A stretch of 64,000 nt of DNA from an uncultured Lachnospiraceae bacterium (lineage in GTDB: Bacteria; Bacillota; Clostridia; Lachnospirales; Lachnospiraceae). How positions within the stretch are numbered: position 1 is the stretch's first letter; each line of letters opens with the position of its first letter. The translations under genes and the position numbers were made by a program. This document shows, piece after piece, positions 18,614 to 27,295 of this stretch. The stretch is from assembly GCA_910585905.1 (NCBI GenBank), contig CAJUID010000002.1:124001-188000 (forward strand). The letters are read 5' to 3'. Below the pieces are notes generated by a model that ran no database searches, was not told the DNA's origin, and saw only the letters and a list, made by a program, of their open reading frames with translations.

Positions 18614-19127
18614 GGGACAATTTTTGAGTGAATTTCTTTACGGCTCTAGGATTTTTTAAGACAATTAATTTTTTAGGGTATTTTTCGTAAAGTTTCTGGT
18701 ATCTTTTCTGGTGGGTTTTATCCCGTCCCTCATGGATGATCCACCAGAGAAATTCTTTGTCAATCTTCTCATTACATCCGTCTGCCATAGAAAATCTGCT
18801 CTGTCCCCGATAAGTGAAATAACGTTTTACTGCGCGGTATAGGCAAATATGTATCGGAAATTTCAAAAATATGATATGGGATGCCTCTTCCATGCGCCGA
18901 TTAAAACAGACGGATTTATAGTTTCCATCAATTACCCAGCTAGGGTGCGTATCTAGAAAATCTGAAACAATTTTTTTTGTATCTTCTTTTTGCCTTTCCT
19001 TCCAGCCGGGAAGCCAGTGTACACAGTCTAAATAAAGGACATCACAGTTATATTTTTTTCCCAACTTTTGCGCTAAAGTAGATTTTCCACTGCCGCTGTA
19101 GCCTATGATGGCGATTTTTTGTTCCAT
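18606..19127 (-). CDS. P-loop nucleotide kinase-like protein (FlaR/adenylate-kinase-like)
   Basis: Protein of 173 residues with a Walker A GYSGSGKST at the start and the downstream pattern LYLDCVHWLPGW and WVIDGNYKS. This is the signature of small P-loop kinases often labelled DNA topology modulation protein FlaR; the biochemical role of that label is poorly supported. A lid-like region rich in Arg and Lys (YRAVKRYFTYRGQSR) fits phosphotransfer. The acceptor substrate is unknown. The gene is single and convergent with the DUF3795 gene. Confidence 0.75.
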   Translation of the reverse strand: MEQKIAIIGYSGSGKSTLAQKLGKKYNCDVLYLDCVHWLPGWKERQKEDTKKIVSDFLDTHPSWVIDGNYKSVCFNRRMEEASHIIFLKFPIHICLYRAVKRYFTYRGQSRFSMADGCNEKIDKEFLWWIIHEGRDKTHQKRYQKLYEKYPKKLIVLKNPRAVKKFTQKLSLM

Positions 19128-19210
19128 AATCTTGTTCTCCTCATTGTTATTTTTAATTAAAGCATAAAAAATATAGTACCATAAGGGGTATGATTTTGCA
19201 AAAGTGTTTC

Positions 19211-19239
19211 TTGAGCGGTTTTTTTGCGTGTGCTATACT
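19211..19239 (+). promoter_or_regulatory. Promoter of module C
   Basis: TTGAGC (19211-19216), 17-bp spacer, TATACT (19234-19239), placed about 75 bp before the TTG start of the response regulator. Confidence 0.6.
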
Positions 19240-19312
19240 AATACAACAAATAAGACAACAGCCTGGAGCATTGAAGTATCCGGGTAAAATGCAGTTGAGG
19301 GAGAGTTTTACA

Positions 19313-19999
19313 TTGAATAAAATACTGATTGTAGAAGATGATACAAATATTAATAATCTTTTGAAAGAGGCATTGATGGGAGAGGGGTATTTCTGTGAGC
19401 AGGCATTTTCGGGAACGGAAGCACGGATGTTGTTGGGGATGAACTCTTACGTGCTTGTTTTGTTGGACTTAATGCTGCCAGGGATTTCTGGGGAGGATGT
19501 GCTAAAGGAAATCCGTATGTTGGGGAACATACCAGTGATTGTGCTGACAGCAAAGGATGAATTGGACGAAAAAGTAAGTCTTTTAACGAAGGGAGCAGAC
19601 GACTATATTACAAAGCCTTTTGAGATTAAAGAAATTATCGCCAGAGTGCAGGTGCAGCTTCGCCATGCATTGCTGGAGCCTTCACAGGAGATAGAGCAGC
19701 ACACCTTATCTTACCGCGGCCTTATGCTGGATAAAGATACGTTTTCAGTTAGTATCTTAGGAGAGGTACTTCCTAAAATCACAAAGCAGGAGTTTGCCAT
19801 TCTGGAATTGCTTTTAAGACATCCCAAACAGGTATTTAGCAAGGAGGATATCTTTGAATACGCTTGGGATGAGCCTTATATGGGCGAGACAAAGACCCTG
19901 GATGTGCATATTAGCAATATCCGCAGGAAGATAAAGGCAGTTACCCAGGAGGAATATATAGAGACAGTCTGGGGGATTGGATACCGTCTGCATGCATAA
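19313..19999 (+). CDS. OmpR-type response regulator of module C
   Basis: The frame is open from 19190, but the receiver fold begins at NKILIVEDDTNINN just after a TTG at 19313, with GAGGGAG about 8 nt ahead. This gives 228 residues, the normal OmpR length. The phospho-acceptor Asp is in VLVLLDLMLPG and the conserved Lys in ITKPFE. The winged helix reads KQEFAILELLLRHPKQVFSKEDIF and LDVHISNIRRKIK. It should control the ABC genes that follow; GATTAA repeats at 20030-20067 in the gap before the ATPase gene are candidate sites. The partner kinase is the last gene of the module. Confidence 0.85.
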   Translation: MNKILIVEDDTNINNLLKEALMGEGYFCEQAFSGTEARMLLGMNSYVLVLLDLMLPGISGEDVLKEIRMLGNIPVIVLTAKDELDEKVSLLTKGADDYITKPFEIKEIIARVQVQLRHALLEPSQEIEQHTLSYRGLMLDKDTFSVSILGEVLPKITKQEFAILELLLRHPKQVFSKEDIFEYAWDEPYMGETKTLDVHISNIRRKIKAVTQEEYIETVWGIGYRLHA

Positions 20000-20170
20000 T
20001 CTTTACTCTTTTTTTACTTTTTATTTGCGATTAATTAAGATTAACCGGATATGATAATCACAGATTAAGAAAACAAGTAAAAAAAGAGTGGCTTTTTTAT
20101 AAGATGATGTCTGTGCGCACAAGGCATAAACCTATAGCCACAAGAAGCATGCGCAGAAATGGGGAATAAT

Positions 20171-21088
20171 ATGAGTGAGATGTTATTGCAGACGAAAGGT
20201 TTGACGAAACAATATGGTCATCAAAAGGCTGTAGATCATGTAGATGTGCATATACGGAAAGGTGCAATCTATGGCTTTATTGGGAGGAATGGAGCTGGTA
20301 AGACTACATTTTTAAAAATGATTAGCGGTCTGGCAGCTGCTACGAATGGTGAGATAGAAATGTTTGGTTACAAGGGGAAGGACTTACAGAAGATTCGCTC
20401 TAGAGTAGGCTGCCTAATTGAGTCCCCGGGACTTTATGGTAATATGGATGCATATGAGAACCTTAAGATTAAATGTACTTTATTTGGGATAAAAGAAAAA
20501 AATTATATCGAGGAAATCTTAAAAACAGTTGGCCTAAGCGATGTAGGAAACAAAAAGACAAAACATTATTCACTTGGAATGAAACAGCGGCTTGGAATTG
20601 GGCTTGCCCTGGTGGGGGAACCTGATCTGCTGGTTTTGGATGAGCCGATTAATGGCTTAGACCCACAGGGAATTGCGGAAGTTAGGGATACGATTCAGAA
20701 ACTGCGTGATGAGCGCAGTATGACAATTATTATATCCAGCCATATTCTGGAGGAGCTGTCTAAAATCGCAACGGATTATGGGATTATCCATAAGGGCATG
20801 CTTTTGCAGGAGCTGACAAGAGAGGAACTGATGAACCGCTGCAGCGAGCGGATTGAGGTAAACCTTGACCAGCCGGAGCAGGCAGTTCCGGTGCTGGATT
20901 CTATGGGATTTACTAAGTATCAGGTGGCAGATAAAGAACATATTTATATTTTTGAACGTTTAGGCGAGAGCGCACAGTTAAATATGGAACTGGCAAGGGC
21001 GGGGATTCCGGTAAAAGGAATTTCAATCACAAGCGAGGAATTGGAAACATATTTTTTAAACTTAACAGGGGGTGGGCTCAATGCTTAA
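20171..21088 (+). CDS. ABC-2 type transporter ATP-binding protein (BcrA/lantibiotic-immunity type)
   Basis: ATPase of 305 residues: Walker A GRNGAGKTT, signature YSLGMKQRLGIGLAL and Walker B LLVLDEPINGLD, with a C-terminal regulatory stretch of about 85 residues. This is the BcrA/LanF/NatA subgroup. Partners are the permease that overlaps its end by 8 bp and the module C kinase. Such units usually protect the cell from a peptide antibiotic such as bacitracin or a lantibiotic by removing it from the membrane. The ATG at 20171 follows GGGG at 7 nt and is preferred to 20159. Confidence 0.87.
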   Translation: MSEMLLQTKGLTKQYGHQKAVDHVDVHIRKGAIYGFIGRNGAGKTTFLKMISGLAAATNGEIEMFGYKGKDLQKIRSRVGCLIESPGLYGNMDAYENLKIKCTLFGIKEKNYIEEILKTVGLSDVGNKKTKHYSLGMKQRLGIGLALVGEPDLLVLDEPINGLDPQGIAEVRDTIQKLRDERSMTIIISSHILEELSKIATDYGIIHKGMLLQELTREELMNRCSERIEVNLDQPEQAVPVLDSMGFTKYQVADKEHIYIFERLGESAQLNMELARAGIPVKGISITSEELETYFLNLTGGGLNA

Positions 21089-21926
21089 TGTAATAAAGAT
21101 GGATTTATATCGGATGATTCGGACAAAAAGCTTGTATATAATCTGGTTTATAGCTGCAGTGTGTATGTTGGGGACTACTTATATCCTAAAGTCAGAATCA
21201 CTATCCGAGGAGATTCATGACCAGTCACAGCAGGAAGTTATTTCGGATTATGGCAAGGGAGAAGTGGCGTTAGGAATTATGGTGATGACACCAATAGAAC
21301 CAGGAGAAAAAGTTACAGTAAAGGATGTTTTTTATGGGAATGCCCAGTCTAAATTTTATGCGTTATTCTTTGTGATTTTCACTGTGCTGTTTGCGATGGC
21401 GGATATTAACAGTGGATATATTAAAAATATCGGAGGTCAGATAAAAAGCAGAGGCTCGCTAATAATCGCCAAAGCAGTTTCCTTGCTGGTCTATACAATT
21501 TTATCAATGTTTGTTATGGTGTTGATACAGATTGTATCAAATAGGCTGGTATTGGGATATGTGGAAATTGGCAATATAAAAGATTTTTTTGCCTATATGG
21601 GTATTCAGACATTGCTTTATTATGCATTATGTATTATTTGTATGGCGATAGCGATTATTTTAAAAAGTAATGTAGCAAGTATGGTGATTGTAATCTGCTT
21701 GTGCATGAATATGTTTCTGATTTTATATAGTGCGATTGATAAGGTACTTGGAATGATAGGTGTGAAGAATTTTAATCTTTTTAAATATACGGTAACCGGA
21801 AGAATTGCGATGGTTTCGCAAAACCCGACAGGGAAGGAGTGCTTTCCGGCAGCGGTGGTTGCAATAAGTTTTATTGTGGCATGTACAGCAGTTTGTGTTG
21901 CTGTTTTTAGGAAAAGGGATATGTAG
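21081..21926 (+). CDS. ABC-2 type permease of module C
   Basis: Protein of about 281 residues: one TM near the start (LYIIWFIAAVCMLGTTYIL), an outer loop of about 70 residues, then five helices, ending with a short basic tail FRKRDM. This is the layout of LanE/LanG or BcrB-like permeases. It starts inside the last codons of the ATPase gene with a GGGGG-rich ribosome site, so translation is coupled. The kinase gene begins only 3 bp after it. The exported or expelled compound is unknown. Confidence 0.83.
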   Translation: MLNVIKMDLYRMIRTKSLYIIWFIAAVCMLGTTYILKSESLSEEIHDQSQQEVISDYGKGEVALGIMVMTPIEPGEKVTVKDVFYGNAQSKFYALFFVIFTVLFAMADINSGYIKNIGGQIKSRGSLIIAKAVSLLVYTILSMFVMVLIQIVSNRLVLGYVEIGNIKDFFAYMGIQTLLYYALCIICMAIAIILKSNVASMVIVICLCMNMFLILYSAIDKVLGMIGVKNFNLFKYTVTGRIAMVSQNPTGKECFPAAVVAISFIVACTAVCVAVFRKRDM

Positions 21927-21929
21927 TCT

Positions 21930-22832
21930 ATGTATATTATAATTGGAATCTTAGTAGGATTGATATTAGCACAATTTTTCATATTATGGAAATTTCAGCG
22001 GCAGGTGAAAGACATCTGCCGCCAGTTGGCGTTTTTGATAAAAAACGACAGTAATATGCTGATTAGCAGGGAGTTTGATTTTGGGGGAATCGGGTGGCTT
22101 GCAGATATTTTAAATGAATTTCTCAAAGTTAGGAAAAAAGAAAGGGTGGAGTATCTGGGAAAAGAAAAAATGATTGCGGATACTTATACCAACCTTTCCC
22201 ATGATATCCGCACACCTCTTACTTCACTAGATGGATACTTTCAGTTATTGGAGGCAAGCAGCGATGAGGAAACCAGAAAGCGGTATCTAAAGATTATTCA
22301 AGAGAGGATTCAGAGTTTAAAAGAGATGCTGGAAGAGCTTTTCACTTTTACAAAGCTAAAAAATGACTCTTACCAATTAGAATTAACAAAATGCTGTATG
22401 AACCGCATTTTAAAGGAAATTGTATTTTCCTATTATGATGAATGGATGCGCATTGGCATTACTCCTAATATCAGCATTACCGAAGAATTATTATATTTAA
22501 ACGGAAATGTGCAGGGACTTCGGCGTGTCATCCAAAACATTATCAAAAATGGGTTGGACCACGGGAAAAGCAAGATAAAAATTGTGTTAACCCGCGCTGC
22601 AGATCATATGGTCCTAAAAATCAGTAATCAGGTGCTTCACCCGGAGGAAATTGATGCCAGCCAGGTTTTTGAACGGTTCTATAAGGCGGATGCAGCCAGA
22701 AATAGAACATCAACTGGACTGGGGCTTTCTATTGCAAGGGAACTTGTACTTCGCATGGGAGGTGAAATAAGAGCAGATATCATAAAGGATGAGTTTGAAG
22801 TGAAAATCTGTTTTCCAATATGGAGTAAATGA
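21930..22832 (+). CDS. Sensor histidine kinase of module C (no outer domain)
   Basis: Kinase of 300 residues with a single clear N-terminal TM (about 2-21) and no outer domain, then a HisKA box NLSHDIRTPLTS (His near 91) and an ATPase domain (NIIKNGLDHGKS, STGLGLSIAREL). The small sensor suggests that the signal comes through the ABC permease, as with intramembrane-sensing kinases of BceS type, but BceS has two helices. It partners the regulator at the start of the module. The order regulator, ATPase, permease, kinase is typical for clostridial lantibiotic-response operons. Confidence 0.85.
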   Translation: MYIIIGILVGLILAQFFILWKFQRQVKDICRQLAFLIKNDSNMLISREFDFGGIGWLADILNEFLKVRKKERVEYLGKEKMIADTYTNLSHDIRTPLTSLDGYFQLLEASSDEETRKRYLKIIQERIQSLKEMLEELFTFTKLKNDSYQLELTKCCMNRILKEIVFSYYDEWMRIGITPNISITEELLYLNGNVQGLRRVIQNIIKNGLDHGKSKIKIVLTRAADHMVLKISNQVLHPEEIDASQVFERFYKADAARNRTSTGLGLSIARELVLRMGGEIRADIIKDEFEVKICFPIWSK

Positions 22833-22909
22833 CAAGGAATAGCAATGGGGCTGTTATGTATGGTGTATTTATGTTATGAGTAGGGCTTTATATTTTAGGG
22901 TTATAGTGG

Positions 22910-23155
22910 TATAATAATACTAAGATCAAAAGCAGATAGCAAGGTGCACTGGTACGTAATTTACTATCTGCTGGCTTACCCGCCAAACATTGTCAAGAGG
23001 CATATTTTCATGCAAATATGTGGAGTTGGAGGTGTTTGTAGGGGCTGAACGTTTGTTTAGCACGGATCATAGTGGAGCGAAGATGTGGAAGTTTTGAAAC
23101 AACGCAGCAATTCGTAGTATCAGTTGGGGGCAAAATGCTTTTTGGACCCAACGTT
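22910..23155 (+). ncRNA. Candidate structured noncoding RNA with own promoter
   Basis: No convincing protein frame lies between the kinase stop (22832) and the LytTR start (23218). A TATAAT at 22910-22915 with a weak TTTATA 17 bp upstream could start an RNA near 22922. Downstream are four perfect or near-perfect hairpins: AGCAGATAG/CTATCTGCT (22931/22964), CATATTT/AAATATG (23001/23014), GCTGAAC/GTTTAGC with a GTTT loop (23044/23055), and GTTGGG/CCCAAC (23123/23147). The size and density of structure recall long clostridial RNAs such as the raiA motif, but I cannot confirm membership. It could also be a 5' leader of the LytTR gene. Confidence 0.45.
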
Positions 23156-23217
23156 ATAACAACACTATTATAGTGTATGAAACAATTGCTTTATCGATGA
23201 ATGACTAGGAGAAGTAA

Positions 23218-23949
23218 ATGTACTATATTGCTATTTGTGATAATGATGAATCGGTGTGCGCTGAGATAAAAGCTATTTTACTGGAGCATGCAGCAAAATT
23301 AAATCTGCAGGTAGAGGTTGATATTTTTTATTCTGGCGTAGAAATGAATCAAGTGATATTAAGTGATAATCACTATAACATTATTTTCCTTGAAGTAAAT
23401 CTGGAAGTGGTTTCTGGGATAGAGATTGCCAACAATATCAGGGATACTATGGGAAATGAGGCAATGAAAATTATTTATATGTCTGCGGAGACAGATCGGG
23501 CAATGGAACTGTTTAGGGCCAGGCCGGTTGATTTTCTTGTTAAGCCGTTAAAAAAGGAACGAATTACTTATAATCTGGAAGAAGCTATCAGGTTATTGCA
23601 AACAGGCAGGCCATGTTTTGAATTTTACGTGGGCCATAATTTTTATAGACGGCCCTATGCGGATATTATGTATTTTCAGAGCAATGAGCGGAAAATAACA
23701 TTAGTTACAGTCTCTGAAAAAATTCCTTTTTACGGGAAGTTGGATGAAATTGTAAAGCAACTTCCAGAGACTCATTTTGTAAGGATACATAAGTCCTTTG
23801 TGTTAAATTATGACTTTATTATTGAATATTCATATGACTGGGTTAAAATGCAGGATGGGTCCGTCTTTACCATTAGCAGGGGGAAGCGAACTTTTATGCA
23901 GGATTTGTTATTTACAAAATGCAAAAATGCAACCAGAAAAAAGAAATAA
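23218..23949 (+). CDS. LytTR-type response regulator with Glu in place of the phospho-acceptor Asp
   Basis: Protein of 243 residues: a receiver domain (1-125) and a LytTR DNA-binding domain (about 138-235; FYRRPYADIMYFQSNERK, FVRIHKSFVLN). This is the AgrA/ComE architecture. The acidic pair is present (CDNDE) and the Lys is in FLVKPL, but the phospho-acceptor position reads NIIFLEVNLE: Glu replaces Asp near residue 59. Glu can mimic phospho-Asp, so the protein may act without a kinase. Indeed no histidine kinase of AgrC type lies next to it. AGGAGAAG precedes the ATG. Confidence 0.85.
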   Translation: MYYIAICDNDESVCAEIKAILLEHAAKLNLQVEVDIFYSGVEMNQVILSDNHYNIIFLEVNLEVVSGIEIANNIRDTMGNEAMKIIYMSAETDRAMELFRARPVDFLVKPLKKERITYNLEEAIRLLQTGRPCFEFYVGHNFYRRPYADIMYFQSNERKITLVTVSEKIPFYGKLDEIVKQLPETHFVRIHKSFVLNYDFIIEYSYDWVKMQDGSVFTISRGKRTFMQDLLFTKCKNATRKKK

Positions 23950-24028
23950 GCAAACGTAGAGTATTTTAATATTGCAGGGAAATATTGGGCAGTCTTTTTA
24001 GGCGGTTAGGTGGAAGGGGGATGATAGT

Positions 24029-24631
24029 ATGTATAAAATTATTACGATGGAACGTGAATTTGCAAGTGGTGGAAATGAGATTGGCAGGAGAGTCGCAAAA
24101 AATTTGGGCATCGAATTGTATGACCGGAATATTTTGGTGGAGGCTGCAAAGAGGTTGGAGCTATCACCATTTTATATCGAAGATTTGGAAGAAACAGCGC
24201 CAGGAAGTATTATTTTTAATCTGTCAAAAACCGCAATGGGTGGCAGTAAAAAGGATGACCCAAATCTGTCAATGGCAGAAAAATTATTCCTAGAGGAAAA
24301 GAAGATTATTCAGGAAATAGTTAAAAAGCATAATTGTATAATAGTAGGAAGATGCGGCTCGTATATTTTAAAAAATCGGTTGGATTGCTTAAAAGTATTT
24401 GTGCATGCCGATCAGGAATACCGGATTGCGCGTGCGATTGAAACAGAGAAGATTGCCAGTGGGGAAGCGAAAGATTTTCTTAAAAAATCAGATAAAAGAA
24501 GAAGTAGTTTTTATAATACACATACAGGGTGGAAATGGGGCGATATGTCTAAATTTGATCTTTGCCTTAATAGCTGCAGCCTTGGTTTGGATGCCTGTGT
24601 GGATATCTTGACAGAATTAATGAAGAAATAA
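24029..24631 (+). CDS. Cytidylate kinase-like family protein
   Basis: Protein of 200 residues with the start ITMEREFASGGNEIGRRVA, the P-loop-like pattern of the cytidylate-kinase-like family (PF13189), followed by LYDRNILVEAA and IIVGRCGSYIL. These proteins resemble Cmk but are distinct, and their substrate is not settled. The ATG has GGGGGATG-type purines 5-10 nt upstream. A very strong terminator follows 30 bp after the stop, so it is the end of a transcription unit. Confidence 0.82.
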   Translation: MYKIITMEREFASGGNEIGRRVAKNLGIELYDRNILVEAAKRLELSPFYIEDLEETAPGSIIFNLSKTAMGGSKKDDPNLSMAEKLFLEEKKIIQEIVKKHNCIIVGRCGSYILKNRLDCLKVFVHADQEYRIARAIETEKIASGEAKDFLKKSDKRRSSFYNTHTGWKWGDMSKFDLCLNSCSLGLDACVDILTELMKK

Positions 24632-24662
24632 ATATGTTGGCTTGTATCAAACGATTATTGAT

Positions 24663-24716
24663 AAAGCGGGGAATCATCTTTTTGATAATAGTATTGAAAA
24701 GATGATTCCCCGCTTT
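24663..24716. terminator. Strong (bidirectional) terminator
   Basis: A perfect 20-bp stem, AAAGCGGGGAATCATCTTTT paired with its complement at 24697-24716, encloses a 14-nt loop. It lies between the convergent cytidylate-kinase-like and SdpI-like genes and can serve both. Confidence 0.92.
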
Positions 24717-24746
24717 GTTTATGGTGATGCCTTGGAAAGCGGTATT

Positions 24747-25148
24747 TTAGTTTGATGAAAAAGTATTCGTTGTGCGGGGATTTCCGTCATTGTCAAAATT
24801 TTTCTTTAATGCCCGCTCCACTGGGAAAATTGTTGCTATTAGAATAATGCATTGTATCGTTTCTGCTATTGCGCCCACTATTCCGATTGTTTCGATACTC
24901 TTATTTATAATCAGCAGCATGATTGCAATGGAAAGGGGAAGCATAATGCGGCCAGTTCGTTTCCAAAGTTTTCCACAATACGCATGGGCGAAGTCCCAGG
25001 TATCCTGGCTTTTTCTTGACCTTGAAGTTCGATATCCATAAATAGAGTTGATGGACTGTGGCGGATGTTCTGTAAATATTTTACCAAATAAGATCATAAT
25101 AGCTGGTATGATAAGGTTGTTTGCTGTCATAAAAATCCAAAATCCCAT
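24747..25148 (-). CDS. SdpI/YhfL family membrane protein
   Basis: The protein from the ATG at 25148 has about 133 residues: a first TM (MGFWIFMTANNLIIPAIMIL), then the family motif SINSIYGYRTSRSRKSQDTWDFAH, then two more helices. SdpI is the immunity protein against the SDP toxin in Bacillus; most homologues have unknown roles. GAGAGGGG lies about 10 nt before this ATG. The frame stays open to 25355 and would add two helices and 69 residues, giving SdpI-like length, but no ribosome site lies close to that start. Both starts are possible. Confidence 0.75.
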   Translation of the reverse strand: MGFWIFMTANNLIIPAIMILFGKIFTEHPPQSINSIYGYRTSRSRKSQDTWDFAHAYCGKLWKRTGRIMLPLSIAIMLLIINKSIETIGIVGAIAETIQCIILIATIFPVERALKKNFDNDGNPRTTNTFSSN

Positions 25149-25520
25149 AGCATTCACGCCCCTCTCTTGGATTAGATACTGAAAATATAGTAGTGTTAAG
25201 TTTATTATAAGCCCAATCGTCAGAATTGACAAGTGGTTTATTATCCTCTGGTAGAAAATGAAAAATGTGTTAAAATAGTATGTAATAGCGAAAGTGAGGG
25301 TGTCAGACAGGACGGCGACAAGGTTCATGCCGTCTTTGGTGGGGCTGTTGCTCATTTTTGGTTTTGCTATATTGTTTGCTCCTTTGCATAAAAATGGAGC
25401 GCATAGACTTGTTTTCTATATGCTCTGACGCTGTGTGTGACTATTCTGTTATGATTGTGGCATGGTTATCTAAGTAAGATGAACACGGATTGATATTAAA
25501 TATATATGTTTTCTCAACTT
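25149..25520. other. Intergenic region between SdpI-like and GNAT genes
   Basis: It contains the possible N-terminal extension of the SdpI-like gene (to 25355) and a GCTCC/GGAGC hairpin around 25379-25403. No further gene is seen. Confidence 0.4.
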
Positions 25521-26012
25521 CTAAAGTGAATTATTAAACGTAAATCCTATTACATTCGCCTCCGATGCAGTAAACGTATCATATTTCCCGTTTGTATACT
25601 CTGCAATAACCTTACCCCAAAAGTTTTGAGCGGGTAAGTTGTTAATCCATTGGGATATTTCCCACCCACCATGAAACATATCAAAAATCTTCATAGCTGC
25701 TATCCTGCCAACTCCTTTTTGTCTGTATTTCTTCATTACAAAAAATTCGGCTATGTTATGAGGGTTTGGCAGATTATTATATTCACAACAGGAACGTATT
25801 AAAACCAGTCCTGCAAGTTTTCCATTTACCCTAATAAAAAAAGGGTATCTGCCTTTTTCATTCCAATAATCATCAATATGCTCATATCCAAAATATCCAT
25901 ATTCGTTTATGTCATCATTGGAAAATTCTGAAAAATCATAATTATACAATTCCAACATCTGAATAAAAACAGATTTCTGCTCGTATACTATAGGCTCTAC
26001 ACTAATGTCCAT
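25521..26012 (-). CDS. GNAT family N-acetyltransferase
   Basis: Protein of 163 residues with the acetyl-CoA-binding motif of GNAT enzymes, EFFVMKKYRQKGVGRIAAMKIFDMF (key residues R, Q, G, G). The core strand GKLAGLVLIR comes before it and NFWGKVIAEY after. It should transfer an acetyl group from acetyl-CoA to an amine on a small molecule or protein; the acceptor is unknown. GGAGGATATACATG gives the start. It is the first gene of the accessory zone and has no obvious partner. Confidence 0.83.
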   Translation of the reverse strand: MDISVEPIVYEQKSVFIQMLELYNYDFSEFSNDDINEYGYFGYEHIDDYWNEKGRYPFFIRVNGKLAGLVLIRSCCEYNNLPNPHNIAEFFVMKKYRQKGVGRIAAMKIFDMFHGGWEISQWINNLPAQNFWGKVIAEYTNGKYDTFTASEANVIGFTFNNSL

Positions 26013-26092
26013 GTATATCCTCCATAAAATTTAATTTTACTGTCTATAATTTGTACCTCTAACAGAGTACCACAATTACACCCACATTTCTA

Positions 26093-26278
26093 TTAGATTT
26101 CCATTAAATTTCTTGCTCCTTTCGTTTTGTTCTGTTGCCTGTTAGCTATCCCTCGGATAGCTTGATGTCGGCTCTCGTTCTGCTTTTTCTTTTCATTGGC
26201 TACACGCTGTTTCGCCTGTTCCAGTGCCTGCAATGATTTTTCTAAGTTTCTGCTTGCCTCATTTTTGCTCTCAATCAT
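26093..26278 (-). CDS. Small basic coiled-coil protein, unknown
   Basis: Possible gene of 61 residues, nearly all charged or polar: NLEKSLQALEQAKQRVANEK suggests a coiled coil and the tail RQQNKTKGAR is basic. It resembles small proteins found on mobilisable elements, but I cannot name a family with certainty. GAATGAGG lies 7 nt before the ATG. It stands between two terminator-bounded units and may be a leftover of an integrated element. Confidence 0.45.
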   Translation of the reverse strand: MIESKNEASRNLEKSLQALEQAKQRVANEKKKQNESRHQAIRGIANRQQNKTKGARNLMEI

Positions 26279-26320
26279 CTTGATACCTCATTCTTTCTGT
26301 GCTGTGTTATTGGTTTCTGA

Positions 26321-26363
26321 AAATAAAAAAGGTAGCTGATTGTCTTTTAAGATAATCGCTACC
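26321..26363 (-). terminator. Terminator of the DUF6323-DUF6179 operon
   Basis: On the minus strand GGTAGCGATT and AATCAGCTACC form the stem, followed by TTTTTTATTTT. It lies about 90 bp after the DUF6179 stop codon. Confidence 0.85.
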
Positions 26364-26453
26364 TAAAGGTAAACATATTCAGTTTTATCTTCTGCATTAT
26401 CATTGTAAAAGCAAAGGAAATACGCATATATAATCTTTAGTAAATTTTGAAAA

Positions 26454-27290
26454 TTATAGCACGAAAACTTTGCTTAATTCTCCATATTGATTTGCTGTAT
26501 AAATCCTTGTCGCTATGTTATTCGTTTCACAACATAGATATTCAAGCATATCTGCATTATCTTTGTAAAATCGTCTTACCATTTTCTCAATAAAATTTTT
26601 CACGATATTTTCTATATCGGAAATTGGTTTTGCTTTAAATATTTCTGATAATTCAAGATATTCTTCATGCAGGAAGCAAGCGTCATGAAACGGTTTATTG
26701 ACTGCAATATGACCGACTGTATTCATCAGTACAATACCGCATATGTTTTCTAACATATCCCGATATTCAGAATTGTAATTCGCTAAAACTGATATGACAT
26801 AGTACCTGTCAAACAGGCTTAAAAACGACTGCTCAATCTGAATGGCTTGGATATATTTATAAACTGCGTCTGCCCCTGTTAGAGAATTACAGTCTATGAG
26901 CAATGGATAATCTAAAGTCAGAATTGTATTCTGCGGACAAAATTTTATGTCATACCATTTCAAAAATTGTGGGATACCTTTCTGTACCGTATCATACAGG
27001 CACTTCACTCCAAAATCATCAAACTGAAAGGAAACAGCGTTAAATATTTCTCTAATGTTGTCTACCTTTTCCAATATAAGATTTGTGCCTATATGGTATT
27101 GCTCTTTTAAAGATATATTTTTATCAACAAGGTTGTTGGCGTATGAATGACTGTATTCATCTAAACTATACAAAACAGCACCCATAAGCATTTGTGCTTT
27201 TTCATAAGTGATTGACGTGCTTTCATAAGCAGTATATTTTTGTGCCAGTTCAGAAACAATAGGGAGAAGTTCCTCCATTTTATAATCCAT
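26454..27290 (-). CDS. DUF6179-like protein
   Basis: Protein of 278 residues without signal peptide or TM. Segments such as TAYESTSITYEKAQMLMGAVLY recall DUF6179 proteins of Lachnospiraceae, many of which are longer, so this may be a shorter version. The fold looks all-helical. The frame opens at 27308, but GGAGGT lies 7 nt before the ATG at 27290, which also leaves a 5-bp gap after the upstream gene. It is cotranscribed with the DUF6323-like gene. The function is unknown; the DUF assignment is from memory. Confidence 0.7.
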   Translation of the reverse strand: MDYKMEELLPIVSELAQKYTAYESTSITYEKAQMLMGAVLYSLDEYSHSYANNLVDKNISLKEQYHIGTNLILEKVDNIREIFNAVSFQFDDFGVKCLYDTVQKGIPQFLKWYDIKFCPQNTILTLDYPLLIDCNSLTGADAVYKYIQAIQIEQSFLSLFDRYYVISVLANYNSEYRDMLENICGIVLMNTVGHIAVNKPFHDACFLHEEYLELSEIFKAKPISDIENIVKNFIEKMVRRFYKDNADMLEYLCCETNNIATRIYTANQYGELSKVFVL

Positions 27291-27295
27291 AACGC

